DNA from: an uncultured Flavobacteriales bacterium
Lineage (GTDB): Bacteria > Bacteroidota > Bacteroidia > Flavobacteriales > BACL11
Direction of reading: 5' to 3'
DNA: 28,050 nt
Assembly: GCA_950069165.1 (NCBI GenBank)
Contig: CATMIT010000006.1
Coordinates: 1-28,050 of the forward strand
This document shows positions 17,127 to 25,174 of this stretch, piece after piece. Position numbers and translations under genes: made by a program. Numbering within the stretch: position 1 is the stretch's first letter; each line of letters opens with the position of its first letter. The notes beneath the pieces are model-generated. The model was given only the letters and a program-made list of their open reading frames with translations. It made no database searches and was not told the origin of the DNA.

Positions 17127-17653
17127 TATTTTTTATAGTTGGTTTTATAATACTGATACATTATAATAAATGCACCAGAGATTAGAATGCTATAAATAAC
17201 AAATGCATTATGAATGTCTTTATAAAATTCAGAATTATTTATTAAAATCCACATTACAGTAGAAATAATTCCAGCAAAGACTAAATACCTTACAAATAAG
17301 TTGCCAAAAAAATAATGAAATCTTTTAATGTCTTTAGGAAAACGGTAAAATATTCCAAGCCAACTACTTTTCTTGCCAAGATACATGTACCCAATAAAAT
17401 TACTAAATGAATATTCTTTTTCTAAAGGATAAAGTTTGATTGGTTTAAATGAAATTAAAGATAAGGTATAACATGTATATATAGTTAATGATCCAATCAC
17501 TATTAAGAGCCAGAACCAATTAAGACCTAAAACTGAAACCAAAGGATTTGCTTCCTTTGATAAGTCAGGGGTATGTAGATAAGTACAATATGCATCATAA
17601 CTTTTTGAAAATAATATCCATAATAATATAATAAGAAATTTTAATGTTTTCAT
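17105..17653 (-). CDS. Hypothetical four-helix membrane protein inserted after waaA
   Basis: I do not recognise a named family for this 182-aa protein. It has four hydrophobic segments (about 5-20, 44-67, 121-138, 149-166). The first loop, DAYCTYLHTPDLSKEANPLV, resembles the D-x-T...E-x-NPL pattern of small DUF5658-like membrane proteins, which is suggestive only. Its ATG overlaps the waaA stop codon (ATGA), so it is translated with waaA. On its far side lies a diverged second copy of the waaA 3' end, so this gene appears to have been inserted at the end of waaA. Its function is unknown; its position suggests an envelope role. Confidence 0.75.
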   Translation of the reverse strand: MKTLKFLIILLWILFSKSYDAYCTYLHTPDLSKEANPLVSVLGLNWFWLLIVIGSLTIYTCYTLSLISFKPIKLYPLEKEYSFSNFIGYMYLGKKSSWLGIFYRFPKDIKRFHYFFGNLFVRYLVFAGIISTVMWILINNSEFYKDIHNAFVIYSILISGAFIIMYQYYKTNYKKYQSQSIL

Positions 17654-18840
17654 GCAATGATAGAATTTAATATTCTTGTTGTAGCCCCACTATTTTCTTT
17701 GATATAATTGATTGCAATCGACTTATCAAACGAATTGAAAAAATCAATAGCTGCAGATAACTCTTGATAATTACTAATTGAAATAGCTCCTTTCTGATTT
17801 ATCAATTCTTTTGCCTCATTAAATTTTTGGTAGTTAGGACCAAAAATTACAGGTAATCCAAAAGCAACTGCTTCTAAAATATTGTGTATTCCAAATCCAA
17901 AACCACCACCTATATATGCAATATTAGCATACTGATAGATATTTGAAAGGATACCAATGCTATCAATAATAAGTACATTAGCCATCAAGATATTCTTTTC
18001 ATTTGCCTTTGAATAAAGCAGTGCATCAGTCTTCCTTTGTAAATCAGAAATATGGTGCAATTCATGCGGAGCAATAATGTAATTGTTTTCAGGGTTATCC
18101 TTAATATATTGTACTAGAAGGATTTCATCCTTAGGCCAAGTGCTACCACAAATAATAGTTGGTTTACTTTTACTAAACATCTCAATTAAAGGAATTCTCA
18201 CTGAGTTTTTTGTATTGGCTAGCACACTATCAAAACGGCTATCTCCACTAATAGTAGTGTTGTTGTAATCAATGGATATTAGCAATTCAGATGAAGTTTT
18301 GTCCTGCACAAAAAAGTGTGTGACATTTTTAAGTTGCTTTGCAAACCATTTATATTTGAAAAAAACTTGCCCTTTTCTAAAAATAGCAGACACACTATAA
18401 AAAGGGATCTCCTGTTTTTTTAACTGCTGCATATAATTCAGCCAAAACTCATATTTTACAAAAATGGCTTTTATTGGTTTTACAATTTCTATAAATCGTT
18501 TTGCATTTGATGGGGTGTCGGCTGGCAGATAAAATACCCAATCCGCCCCATTATAATTTTTCTGAATTTCAAAACCAGAAGGGGAAAAGAAAGTCAGTAG
18601 TATTTTGTGCGTTGGATACTTATGTTTGTAGCCCTCCATAATAGGACGGCCTTGTTCAAATTCTCCTAAAGATGCGCAGTGAAACCAAACAATATTGTTT
18701 TGATTCTCAGTTGCGGTTTTTAGCTTTTGAAAAATGTTGTTTCTGCCCTTTATCCATAATTTAGCTTTGGAATTTAAAAGTGAAGCAATTCGTATTCCTA
18801 AAACATAAAACAGGATACTTATATTATACAAAAATTGCAT
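17650..18840 (-). CDS. waaA: 3-deoxy-D-manno-octulosonic acid (Kdo) transferase
   Basis: WaaA (KdtA) attaches Kdo from CMP-Kdo to lipid A precursors at the inner-membrane cytosolic face. The 396-aa GT30-type protein has an N-terminal membrane segment (about 1-20), then WFHCASLGEFEQGRPI, in which the Glu is the expected catalytic base, FFSPSGFEIQKNY, KYEFWLNY, and the C-terminal nucleotide-binding region IAYIGGGFGFGIHNILEAVAFGLPVIFGP. Its start overlaps the stop of the upstream barrel gene (TAATG) and its stop overlaps the next gene (ATGA), giving a tightly coupled three-gene operon. The last 25 residues are those duplicated at 17070-17126. Confidence 0.95.
   Translation of the reverse strand: MQFLYNISILFYVLGIRIASLLNSKAKLWIKGRNNIFQKLKTATENQNNIVWFHCASLGEFEQGRPIMEGYKHKYPTHKILLTFFSPSGFEIQKNYNGADWVFYLPADTPSNAKRFIEIVKPIKAIFVKYEFWLNYMQQLKKQEIPFYSVSAIFRKGQVFFKYKWFAKQLKNVTHFFVQDKTSSELLISIDYNNTTISGDSRFDSVLANTKNSVRIPLIEMFSKSKPTIICGSTWPKDEILLVQYIKDNPENNYIIAPHELHHISDLQRKTDALLYSKANEKNILMANVLIIDSIGILSNIYQYANIAYIGGGFGFGIHNILEAVAFGLPVIFGPNYQKFNEAKELINQKGAISISNYQELSAAIDFFNSFDKSIAINYIKENSGATTRILNSIIA
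17681..17721. repeat. Direct repeat, right copy (inside waaA)
   Basis: This is the functional copy, inside the waaA coding region near its 3' end. It aligns to 17086-17126 with the same orientation and spacing. The distance between copies is 595 bases. Confidence 0.65.
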
Positions 18841-19577
18841 TAGTGGTAATGAAATTCTGCTGTAGTTCTTTTAAAAATTGGGATGATAACTCCTGCTTTT
18901 ATACCCACTAATATATCGTTTCTATAGTCCTTTGAAGTATATTCCATCTCATCAAAATTGTAAGCCCTTAAGTTTTTCGTCCATCCTTTAATTAACTCCC
19001 AACCAGCAAAAAACTTGATGTTATTTTTCTTACTGAAATACATATAATTAGCATTTATTTTCATGCTTATTCCTCCAGTTAATCTATCGTAACCTTTTTT
19101 ATACTCTTCACTTAAATGCGGTATAAAATCTTCTTGTGTTTGAATCCTGATTTTGTGCTGCATATAACCAATACCGCCCATTAAATAAATCCCACTTTCG
19201 TTATTTTCAGAAAAAGTAAAAGCTTTTCCCCCCAGCAAGAAAGTAGAAAATCCTCTCTCAAAAGTTAGTACATTGGCAAACAAACCATCTTTATTTATTA
19301 TTTCTCCATTCTCGGTTGCTATCTCATCAAACAAATTCTCTTCTTTTATTTTTGAACCAAAAATATACGATCCATCTATACCAAAAAGCAAATTGTCAGC
19401 CCTTTTCCTGATTACACTTATGCCAATAGAAGAATTATCTCCAAAATCTATTGCCAAATCAGCATAAGGAAATTGGTGGGTATAGTCAAACAATATTGCC
19501 GTAAGTGTATTCTGCTGCTCTTGCGAAATCACTTGCATTGCAGAAAAACAAAATAGCATTAAAAATACTTTTCTCAT
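18840..19577 (-). CDS. Hypothetical outer-membrane beta-barrel protein
   Basis: The 245-aa precursor starts with a signal peptide (MRKVFLMLFCFSAMQVIS, then QEQQ). The mature part has alternating, aromatic-rich strands, glycine-rich turns (GIYLMGGIGYMQHKI, FAGWELIKGW) and ends in a strand with a C-terminal aromatic residue (AEFHYH), all typical of small barrel proteins. I do not recognise a specific family. It is the first gene of the waaA operon, with TAATG overlap. The promoter is TTTG, a 17-base spacer and TACTTTTG on the minus strand (19594-19622). A role in the outer membrane alongside lipopolysaccharide synthesis is an inference from context. Confidence 0.8.
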   Translation of the reverse strand: MRKVFLMLFCFSAMQVISQEQQNTLTAILFDYTHQFPYADLAIDFGDNSSIGISVIRKRADNLLFGIDGSYIFGSKIKEENLFDEIATENGEIINKDGLFANVLTFERGFSTFLLGGKAFTFSENNESGIYLMGGIGYMQHKIRIQTQEDFIPHLSEEYKKGYDRLTGGISMKINANYMYFSKKNNIKFFAGWELIKGWTKNLRAYNFDEMEYTSKDYRNDILVGIKAGVIIPIFKRTTAEFHYH

Positions 19578-19593
19578 TGATTTTTATTTGCCT

Positions 19594-19622
19594 CAAAAGT
19601 ACGCTTTTTCGTTTTTCACAAA
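19594..19622 (-). promoter_or_regulatory. Promoter of the barrel-waaA operon
   Basis: On the minus strand, TTTG (19619-19622) and TACTTTTG (19594-19601) are separated by 17 bases. The ATG follows 16 bases after the -7 box. Confidence 0.6.
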
Positions 19623-19646
19623 CGCTTACAGGCGGTAATAATTGCC

Positions 19647-19654
19647 TATATTTG
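19647..19654 (+). promoter_or_regulatory. -7 promoter box of the polysaccharide gene cluster
   Basis: TATATTTG followed by CC lies 17 bases before the ATG at 19672. It points away from the barrel-waaA promoter, so the 94-base gap is divergent. Confidence 0.6.
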
Positions 19655-19671
19655 CCGTTTATAATTTTTAG

Positions 19672-20802
19672 ATGATGAAAATACAAATGGTTGACCTTGA
19701 AGGTCAGCACAAAAAAATACAAAAAGAAGTGGATAATGCAATTGAAGAAGTAGTACAAACTTCTGCTTTTATCAATGGACCAAAAGTACATGTTTTTCAG
19801 AAGGAGTTAGAGGCATATTTGGGTGTAAAACATGTTATTCCTTGCGGCAATGGAACGGATGCTTTACAGATTGCTTTAATGGCTCTGAATCTAGAAAAGG
19901 GAGACGAAATCATTTGTCCTGATTTTACTTTTGTAGCTACTGCTGAGGTAGTAAAATTATTGGGGCTTAAAGCTATTTTTGTGGATGTGGACAAGGAAAA
20001 TTTCACGATTGATATTGACGATATAAAAAGAGCAATAACTTCAAATACTAAAGCTATTATTCCCGTACATTTGTTCGGGCAATGCGCTAATATGGAGGCG
20101 ATTCTAAAAATCACAAAAGAAAATAATTTGCATATAATTGAAGACACTGCTCAAGCAATAGGGGCCAATTATATTTTTGAAGATGGAAAAAGAAAAAAAG
20201 CGGGAACAATTGGTGCTATCGGCACCACTTCTTTTTTCCCATCTAAAAACTTGGGTTGTTATGGTGATGGAGGGGCTATTTTTACGGATGATGATATCTT
20301 AGCAGAAAAGATGAGAAAAATGGTAAATCATGGAATGGAGGACAGGTATCATTATAAATATATTGGGGTAAATTCTCGGCTTGATAGTGTGCAAGCAGCC
20401 ATACTTAGTGTAAAACTAAAACGATTGGAATCGTATAATTCTTCTAGAATAAAGGCGGCTGATTATTATGATAATTGTTTTAAGGAAAATTATAAAATAA
20501 GTATTCCCAAAAGATCAAATTATTCCACTCATGTTTTTCATCAATACACCCTAAAATTACAAGATGTTGATAGGGATAAATTGTGTGCACATTTACAAAA
20601 TAAGGAGATTCCTTTTGGGGTATATTATCCCATACCTTTGCATAGGCAAGACCCCTATTTTGAGGAAAGATTTAATCAAGATGACTTTATAAATACCAAT
20701 CATCTTTGCGAAAGCGTTTTGTCTTTACCAATGCACACCGAGCTAACACCTAAACAAATGGATTTTATTAGCCAAAGCATTTTGGAATTTATAAATGAGT
20801 GA
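19672..20802 (+). CDS. wbpE: DegT/DnrJ/EryC1 aminotransferase, WbpE-like
   Basis: A PLP-dependent sugar aminotransferase of 376 aa (375 if the second ATG is used). Family segments are HVIPCGNGTDALQIALMAL, DEIICPDFTFVATAEVV, VHLFGQCANM, IEDTAQAIGA and the PLP lysine in SFFPSKNLGCYGDGGAIFT (Lys192). The likeness to P. aeruginosa WbpE, and the WbpD- and WbpB-like genes right after it, indicate transfer of an amino group to C3 of UDP-3-keto-GlcNAcA. It is first in its operon and overlaps the next gene by eight bases. WbpA (the UDP-GlcNAc 6-dehydrogenase) and WbpI are not in the window, so the sugar assignment rests on three of the five enzymes. Confidence 0.9.
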   Translation: MMKIQMVDLEGQHKKIQKEVDNAIEEVVQTSAFINGPKVHVFQKELEAYLGVKHVIPCGNGTDALQIALMALNLEKGDEIICPDFTFVATAEVVKLLGLKAIFVDVDKENFTIDIDDIKRAITSNTKAIIPVHLFGQCANMEAILKITKENNLHIIEDTAQAIGANYIFEDGKRKKAGTIGAIGTTSFFPSKNLGCYGDGGAIFTDDDILAEKMRKMVNHGMEDRYHYKYIGVNSRLDSVQAAILSVKLKRLESYNSSRIKAADYYDNCFKENYKISIPKRSNYSTHVFHQYTLKLQDVDRDKLCAHLQNKEIPFGVYYPIPLHRQDPYFEERFNQDDFINTNHLCESVLSLPMHTELTPKQMDFISQSILEFINE

Positions 20803-21373
20803 TTTTCCTACATATTTTGCGCACCCAACAGCCGTAATTGATAATGGTTGCAGCATTGGGAATGACTCTAAAATCTGGCATTTTTCGCACCTTATGGAAA
20901 AAGCAGAAATTGGGGAGAACTGCAATATTGGGCAGAATGTATTTATTGCAAATAATGTAGTTTTGGGAAAGAATGTTAAAGTGCAAAATAATGTTTCCCT
21001 TTATAGCGGGGTGATTTGTGAAGATGATGTTTTCCTGGGGCCTTCAGTGGTATTTACCAATGTTAAAAACCCAAGAAGTGCTATTTCCAGAAAAGATAAT
21101 TTTTCGCAAACCGTGATAAAAAAAGGAGCATCCATTGGAGCGAATGCAACTATTGTTTGTGGAGTAACTATTGGTAGTTTTGCCTTTGTTGGAGCAGGCG
21201 CTGTTATCACTAAAGATGTTCTACCATTTGCTTTAATGATTGGTGTTCCTGCAAAACAGACTGGTTGGATGAGTGAACATGGCAAAATATTAAAATTTAC
21301 AGATGGGATTGCCCTTTGCCGAGAGAGTGGTGAAAAGTATAAATTAGAAAATGGAAATTGTGAAAGGATATGA
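20795..21373 (+). CDS. wbpD: Left-handed beta-helix N-acetyltransferase, WbpD-like
   Basis: The 192-aa protein is a hexapeptide-repeat acetyltransferase. It has the repeat pattern from IGNDSKIWHFSHL onward, then LGPSVVFTNVKNPRSAISRK, IGANATIVCGVTIGSFAFVG and the C-terminal MIGVPAKQTGWMSEHG, all of which match WbpD/WlbB. It should acetylate the 3-amino group made by the WbpE-like enzyme, giving UDP-2,3-diacetamido-glucuronic acid. It starts inside the wbpE-like gene and ends in ATGA overlap with the wbpB-like gene, so the three enzymes are coupled. Confidence 0.93.
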   Translation: MSDFPTYFAHPTAVIDNGCSIGNDSKIWHFSHLMEKAEIGENCNIGQNVFIANNVVLGKNVKVQNNVSLYSGVICEDDVFLGPSVVFTNVKNPRSAISRKDNFSQTVIKKGASIGANATIVCGVTIGSFAFVGAGAVITKDVLPFALMIGVPAKQTGWMSEHGKILKFTDGIALCRESGEKYKLENGNCERI

Positions 21374-22398
21374 GCGATAGTAAAAAAATAACTTTTGCAG
21401 TTGTTGGATGTGGGCATATTGGCAAACGCCATATTGCGGAAATAAGTGCAAACAAAAATGCTGAGCTAATAGCAGTTTGTGATGTAAAAGACCAATCTGA
21501 ATTTGAAGATTTTGGTTTGCCTTTTTTTGTTAGTTTGGATGCACTTTTACTCTCTGATCTCTTTCCTGATGTGATAAATATTTGTACACCAAATGGTTTG
21601 CACACATCCCAATCTCTGATGGCCTTGGATCAATGTAATGTACTTGTAGAAAAGCCAATGTCACTCTCTGTTGAGGATGCAAACGCTTTAATAGTAAAAG
21701 AAAAAGAAACAAAAAATCAGCTATTTTGTGTGATGCAAAACCGATATTCTCCTCCTGCGCTTTGGCTGAAATCCTTAATGAATAATAATATCCTTGGCGA
21801 GATTTATATGGTGAATTTAAATTGTTTTTGGAATAGAGATGATAGCTATTATAATTCTGCCAATTGGAGAGGAACCATGGATTTGGATGGGGGAACACTT
21901 TTTACGCAATTCTCACATTTTATTGATATTCTTTTCCATTTGTTTGGAATTGTAAAAGTCAACAATGTAATTCTAAAAGATTTTAATCACAGCCATACTA
22001 CTGATTTTGAAGATTCCGGAATTATTACTTTTGAAATACAAAATAAGGCAATTGGAAATATGCAATTCTCAACTGCTATATTTGATAGGAATATGGAATC
22101 GAGTATTACAATAATTGCTGAAAAAGGAAGTGTAAAAGTAGGAGGGCAATACATGGAAAAAATCGAATATTGTAACATAGAAAATTATGAAATACCAGAG
22201 TTAATGCAAAGTAATAATGCGAATGATTATGGTAAATTTAAAGGAAGTGCGAACAATCATCATTTTGTAATAGAAAATGTGATTGAAACATTAAAGGGAA
22301 ATGCTAAAAAAGATGCAACTCCTGAGCAAAGCTTAGGTGTAATTGCTTTTATTGAGGAGGTTTATAAAATGAGAAAAGTAAAAAGTGCCATCATTTAA
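21370..22398 (+). CDS. wbpB: Gfo/Idh/MocA oxidoreductase, WbpB/WlbA-like
   Basis: The 342-aa NAD-dependent oxidoreductase starts with a Rossmann motif (VVGCGHIGKRH) and has the family's VLVEKPMSLS segment with the catalytic-site Lys. FWNRDDSYYNSANWRGTMD and LDGGTLFTQFSHFIDILFH closely match WbpB/WlbA. It is expected to oxidise C3 of UDP-GlcNAcA, the step before transamination. The gene order (aminotransferase, acetyltransferase, oxidase) is reversed relative to the reaction order. Its start overlaps the previous stop (ATGA). A 33-base gap with a -7 box separates it from rmlB. Confidence 0.92.
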   Translation: MSDSKKITFAVVGCGHIGKRHIAEISANKNAELIAVCDVKDQSEFEDFGLPFFVSLDALLLSDLFPDVINICTPNGLHTSQSLMALDQCNVLVEKPMSLSVEDANALIVKEKETKNQLFCVMQNRYSPPALWLKSLMNNNILGEIYMVNLNCFWNRDDSYYNSANWRGTMDLDGGTLFTQFSHFIDILFHLFGIVKVNNVILKDFNHSHTTDFEDSGIITFEIQNKAIGNMQFSTAIFDRNMESSITIIAEKGSVKVGGQYMEKIEYCNIENYEIPELMQSNNANDYGKFKGSANNHHFVIENVIETLKGNAKKDATPEQSLGVIAFIEEVYKMRKVKSAII

Positions 22399-22404
22399 TT
22401 TTGG

Positions 22405-22412
22405 TATTTTTG
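22405..22412 (+). promoter_or_regulatory. Possible internal promoter before rmlB
   Basis: TATTTTTG fits TAnnTTTG and lies 19 bases before the rmlB ATG. It may give rmlB-cpsB separate expression within the cluster. In such a T-rich spacer a chance match is possible. Confidence 0.4.
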
Positions 22413-22431
22413 TAAAACATAAAAACTAAAG

Positions 22432-23481
22432 ATGAGTAAAACGATATTAATAACAGGAGGTGCAGGGTTTATAGGCTCGCATGTGGTGCGTTTATTTGTA
22501 AATAAATATCCAGATTACAAAATTGTAAACTTGGATAAATTGACCTATGCAGGGAATTTGGAAAACCTTAATGATATAGAAAATAAGGATAATTATATTT
22601 TTGAAAAAGGGGATATAGTTGACAAAACATATATTGAAGATTTATTTGTTAAATATAAATTTGACGGGGTGGTGCATTTAGCGGCTGAAAGTCATGTGGA
22701 CCGATCCATTACTAATCCTATGGAATTTATTATGACGAATGTTGTGGGAACGGTAAATCTATTAAATGCTGCAAAAAACCTTTGGAAAGCAAATGAGGAA
22801 GGGAAACTTTTCTACCATGTTTCAACTGATGAGGTGTATGGAAGTTTAGGTAATACGGGACTGTTTTTAGAAACAACACCTTATGATCCGCAATCGCCTT
22901 ATTCATCTTCAAAAGCAAGTTCTGATCATTTTGTAAGGGCTTATGGAAATACTTATGGAATGCCTTATGTGATTTCGAATTGCTCTAACAATTATGGACC
23001 AAATCAGTTTCCTGAAAAGTTATTGCCCCTTTTTATCAATAATATCCTAAACTCAAAAGCATTACCTGTTTATGGAGATGGGACATTTACAAGAGATTGG
23101 TTGTATGTAGTGGATCATGCCATTGCGATTGACAAAATTTATCATGAAGGCAGAAAGGGAGAAACCTATAATATTGGTGGTTTTAATGAGTGGACAAATA
23201 TTGATTTGATAAAATTACTTTGTAAGCAAATGGATATTGCTTTAGGTAATGAAGCAGGAACTGCTGAGGGATTAATCACTTATGTGAAGGATAGACCAGG
23301 GCACGACAAGCGCTATGCTATTGATGCTAATAAGTTGAAGAATGAATTAGCTTGGGAGCCATCCTTACAATTTGAAGAAGGGCTGGCCAAAACAATTGCA
23401 TGGTATTTAGCCAATAAGGAGTGGATGGATAATATCACTTCTGGAGATTATCAAAACTATTATAAAGAACAATACAGTTAA
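22432..23481 (+). CDS. rmlB: dTDP-glucose 4,6-dehydratase
   Basis: RmlB (RfbB) converts dTDP-glucose to dTDP-4-keto-6-deoxy-glucose, the entry step for rhamnose and many deoxy sugars. The 349-aa extended-SDR protein has GGAGFIGSH (NAD binding), VHLAAESHVDRSI, the catalytic STDEVYG with Asp and Glu, YSSSK with the active-site Tyr and Lys, and NNYGPNQFPEKLLPLFI. The dTDP-specific length and motifs distinguish it from GalE. RmlA, C and D are not in the window, so the final sugar is unknown. cpsB follows after three bases. Confidence 0.93.
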   Translation: MSKTILITGGAGFIGSHVVRLFVNKYPDYKIVNLDKLTYAGNLENLNDIENKDNYIFEKGDIVDKTYIEDLFVKYKFDGVVHLAAESHVDRSITNPMEFIMTNVVGTVNLLNAAKNLWKANEEGKLFYHVSTDEVYGSLGNTGLFLETTPYDPQSPYSSSKASSDHFVRAYGNTYGMPYVISNCSNNYGPNQFPEKLLPLFINNILNSKALPVYGDGTFTRDWLYVVDHAIAIDKIYHEGRKGETYNIGGFNEWTNIDLIKLLCKQMDIALGNEAGTAEGLITYVKDRPGHDKRYAIDANKLKNELAWEPSLQFEEGLAKTIAWYLANKEWMDNITSGDYQNYYKEQYS

Positions 23482-23484
23482 ATT

Positions 23485-24222
23485 ATGATAAAATGGTTTT
23501 CAAAAAAGAAAGAGGAGGAATTAGCCCCTCTTGATTTTTCAATATTGAAAACTGATATTCATTCGCATTTTATTCCGGGAATTGATGATGGAGCTCCTGA
23601 TTTAGAAACTTCTATTTCCCTTATAAAAAAGATGCAGGAGTTGGGATATAGTAAGGTGATTACTAGCCCCCATGTGATGAGTGATTTTTACCAGAATTCT
23701 TCTGAAACGATATTCAAGGGCTTAGCTGATGTGCGTGAGGAATTAAAAGCACAGAAAATCAACATGGAAATAGATGCGGCTGCAGAATATTATATTGATT
23801 TTGAATTTGAGCAGAAAATAGGAAAGGAGAAATTCCTAACTTTTGGCGATAATTACATATTGGTAGAGCTTTCCTTTATGGAGGCACCAAGAAATCTTTT
23901 TGACATTATTTTCAAACTGCAATTAGAAGGGTATAAAGTAGTATTGGCACATCCTGAGCGTTATAATTATTATTCTTTAAAGGACTATGAGGAGTTTACA
24001 AGTAGAGGGGTCCTGTTACAAATTAACTTACTTTCTTTAATTGGTTATTATTCCCCACAAATAAAGAAAAAGACTGAGGCCTTAATTAATGCAGGTATGG
24101 TGAGCTTGGTAGGGAGTGACTGCCATAATATGAATCATGCTGAATTGTACGAAAAATGCCAGACTAAAAAAGCCTGGCATGATTTGGTGAATAGTGAAAA
24201 ACTATTGAATATTACTTTATAA
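23485..24222 (+). CDS. PHP-type tyrosine-protein phosphatase (CpsB/CapC family)
   Basis: The 245-aa protein is a metal-dependent PHP-fold phosphatase that, in the family, dephosphorylates tyrosine kinases controlling capsule and exopolysaccharide export. Metal ligands are visible in DIHSHFIPGIDDG (24-36), the SPH near residue 62, HPERYNYY and VGSDCHN. The start lies four bases after the rmlB stop, so the genes are cotranscribed. The partner BY-kinase (Wzc/CpsD type) is not in the window, which is the main gap in the assignment. The 3' end overlaps the convergent fabD gene by six bases. Confidence 0.88.
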   Translation: MIKWFSKKKEEELAPLDFSILKTDIHSHFIPGIDDGAPDLETSISLIKKMQELGYSKVITSPHVMSDFYQNSSETIFKGLADVREELKAQKINMEIDAAAEYYIDFEFEQKIGKEKFLTFGDNYILVELSFMEAPRNLFDIIFKLQLEGYKVVLAHPERYNYYSLKDYEEFTSRGVLLQINLLSLIGYYSPQIKKKTEALINAGMVSLVGSDCHNMNHAELYEKCQTKKAWHDLVNSEKLLNITL

Positions 24223-25101
24223 ACTAGCGCTTTGCGTTTCAAGTTTACTATCTACTTTCTTGAACAAACCTTGTAATACTTTTCCAGGACCAACTTCAAT
24301 AACTGATGTTAAGCCGTCAATAATCATTTGTTGCATAGTTTGTGTCCAAAGTACGGATGAAGTCAATTGCTTTTTCAAGTTTGCTTGAATTTCTTCAGGA
24401 TTAGTAATGGCGGTTGCTGTTACATTCTGATAGACAGGACAAACTCCTTCAGAAAAACTAGTTTCATCTATTGCTTTTTCCAACTCTACTCTTGCAGGCT
24501 CCATTAATGGAGAATGAAACGCACCACCAACAGGCAATTTTAAAGATCTTCTGGCGCCAGCCTCAGTTAGTTTTTCACAAGCAATATCTATGCCCTCATT
24601 GCTTCCTGAAATTACTAATTGCCCAGGGCAGTTATAGTTAGCAGGCACAACTACTTCTTTTATTTCTGCACAAATTTTCTCTACTACTTCATTTTCAAGT
24701 CCTATTACAGCCGCCATAGTTGATGGGTTTTGCTCGCATGCTTTTTGCATAGCCATTGCTCTTTTGGATACTAATTTTAATCCATCTTCAAACGATAAAT
24801 AACCAGCAGAAACTAAGGCAGAAAATTCACCTAAGGAATGTCCTGCAACCATCTCTGGTTTAAAGGAACTGCCTAATACTTTTGCTAATATTACGGAATG
24901 TAAGAAGATAGCTGGTTGTGTAACTTTAGTTTGTTTTAGTGCTTCAGCATCTTCTCCAAACATAATGTCAGTAATTGAGAACACTAAAATTTCATTTGCT
25001 TTTTCAAATAGCTCTTTTGCAATTTCTGAGTTATCATAAAGGTCTTTTCCCATTCCAGGAAATTGGGCGCCTTGCCCAGGAAATACATATGCTTTCATCA
25101 T
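24217..25101 (-). CDS. fabD: Malonyl-CoA:ACP transacylase
   Basis: FabD loads malonyl groups onto acyl carrier protein for fatty acid synthesis. The 294-aa protein begins with AYVFPGQGAQFPGMG, has the nucleophilic Ser in GHSLGEFSALV (Ser89), the substrate-binding Arg in VSKRAMAMQ, the catalytic His in GGAFHSPLM and VIEVGPGKVLQGL near the end. Two adjacent ATG codons (25101 and 25098) are possible starts. No TAnnTTTG box lies in the 73-base gap upstream, so it may be cotranscribed with folE. Confidence 0.96.
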   Translation of the reverse strand: MMKAYVFPGQGAQFPGMGKDLYDNSEIAKELFEKANEILVFSITDIMFGEDAEALKQTKVTQPAIFLHSVILAKVLGSSFKPEMVAGHSLGEFSALVSAGYLSFEDGLKLVSKRAMAMQKACEQNPSTMAAVIGLENEVVEKICAEIKEVVVPANYNCPGQLVISGSNEGIDIACEKLTEAGARRSLKLPVGGAFHSPLMEPARVELEKAIDETSFSEGVCPVYQNVTATAITNPEEIQANLKKQLTSSVLWTQTMQQMIIDGLTSVIEVGPGKVLQGLFKKVDSKLETQSASL

Positions 25102-25143
25102 TTAGTGTTTTAGTTGTTAATTTTTAGTTGTCAGCATTAGTTT

Positions 25144-25173
25144 CTAGTAACTAATAACCAACAACTAGTAACT
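25144..25173. repeat. Short direct repeat in the folE-fabD gap
   Basis: CTAGTAACT occurs at 25144-25152 and 25165-25173, a 21-base period. The surrounding gap is rich in TAGTTGTTA-like words (25110-25130). It is low-complexity AT-rich intergenic sequence, and I cannot assign a function. Confidence 0.5.
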
Positions 25174-25174
25174 A

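Noticed and set aside
19630..19647. AGGC...GCCT partial palindrome as an operator of the sugar cluster
   Set aside because: Only the outer four bases pair well; the inner part is not symmetric.
25110..25173. Repeated TAGTTGTTA / CTAGTAACT words as a CRISPR-like array or riboswitch
   Set aside because: The units are short, imperfect and AT-rich, with no spacers or stable fold.
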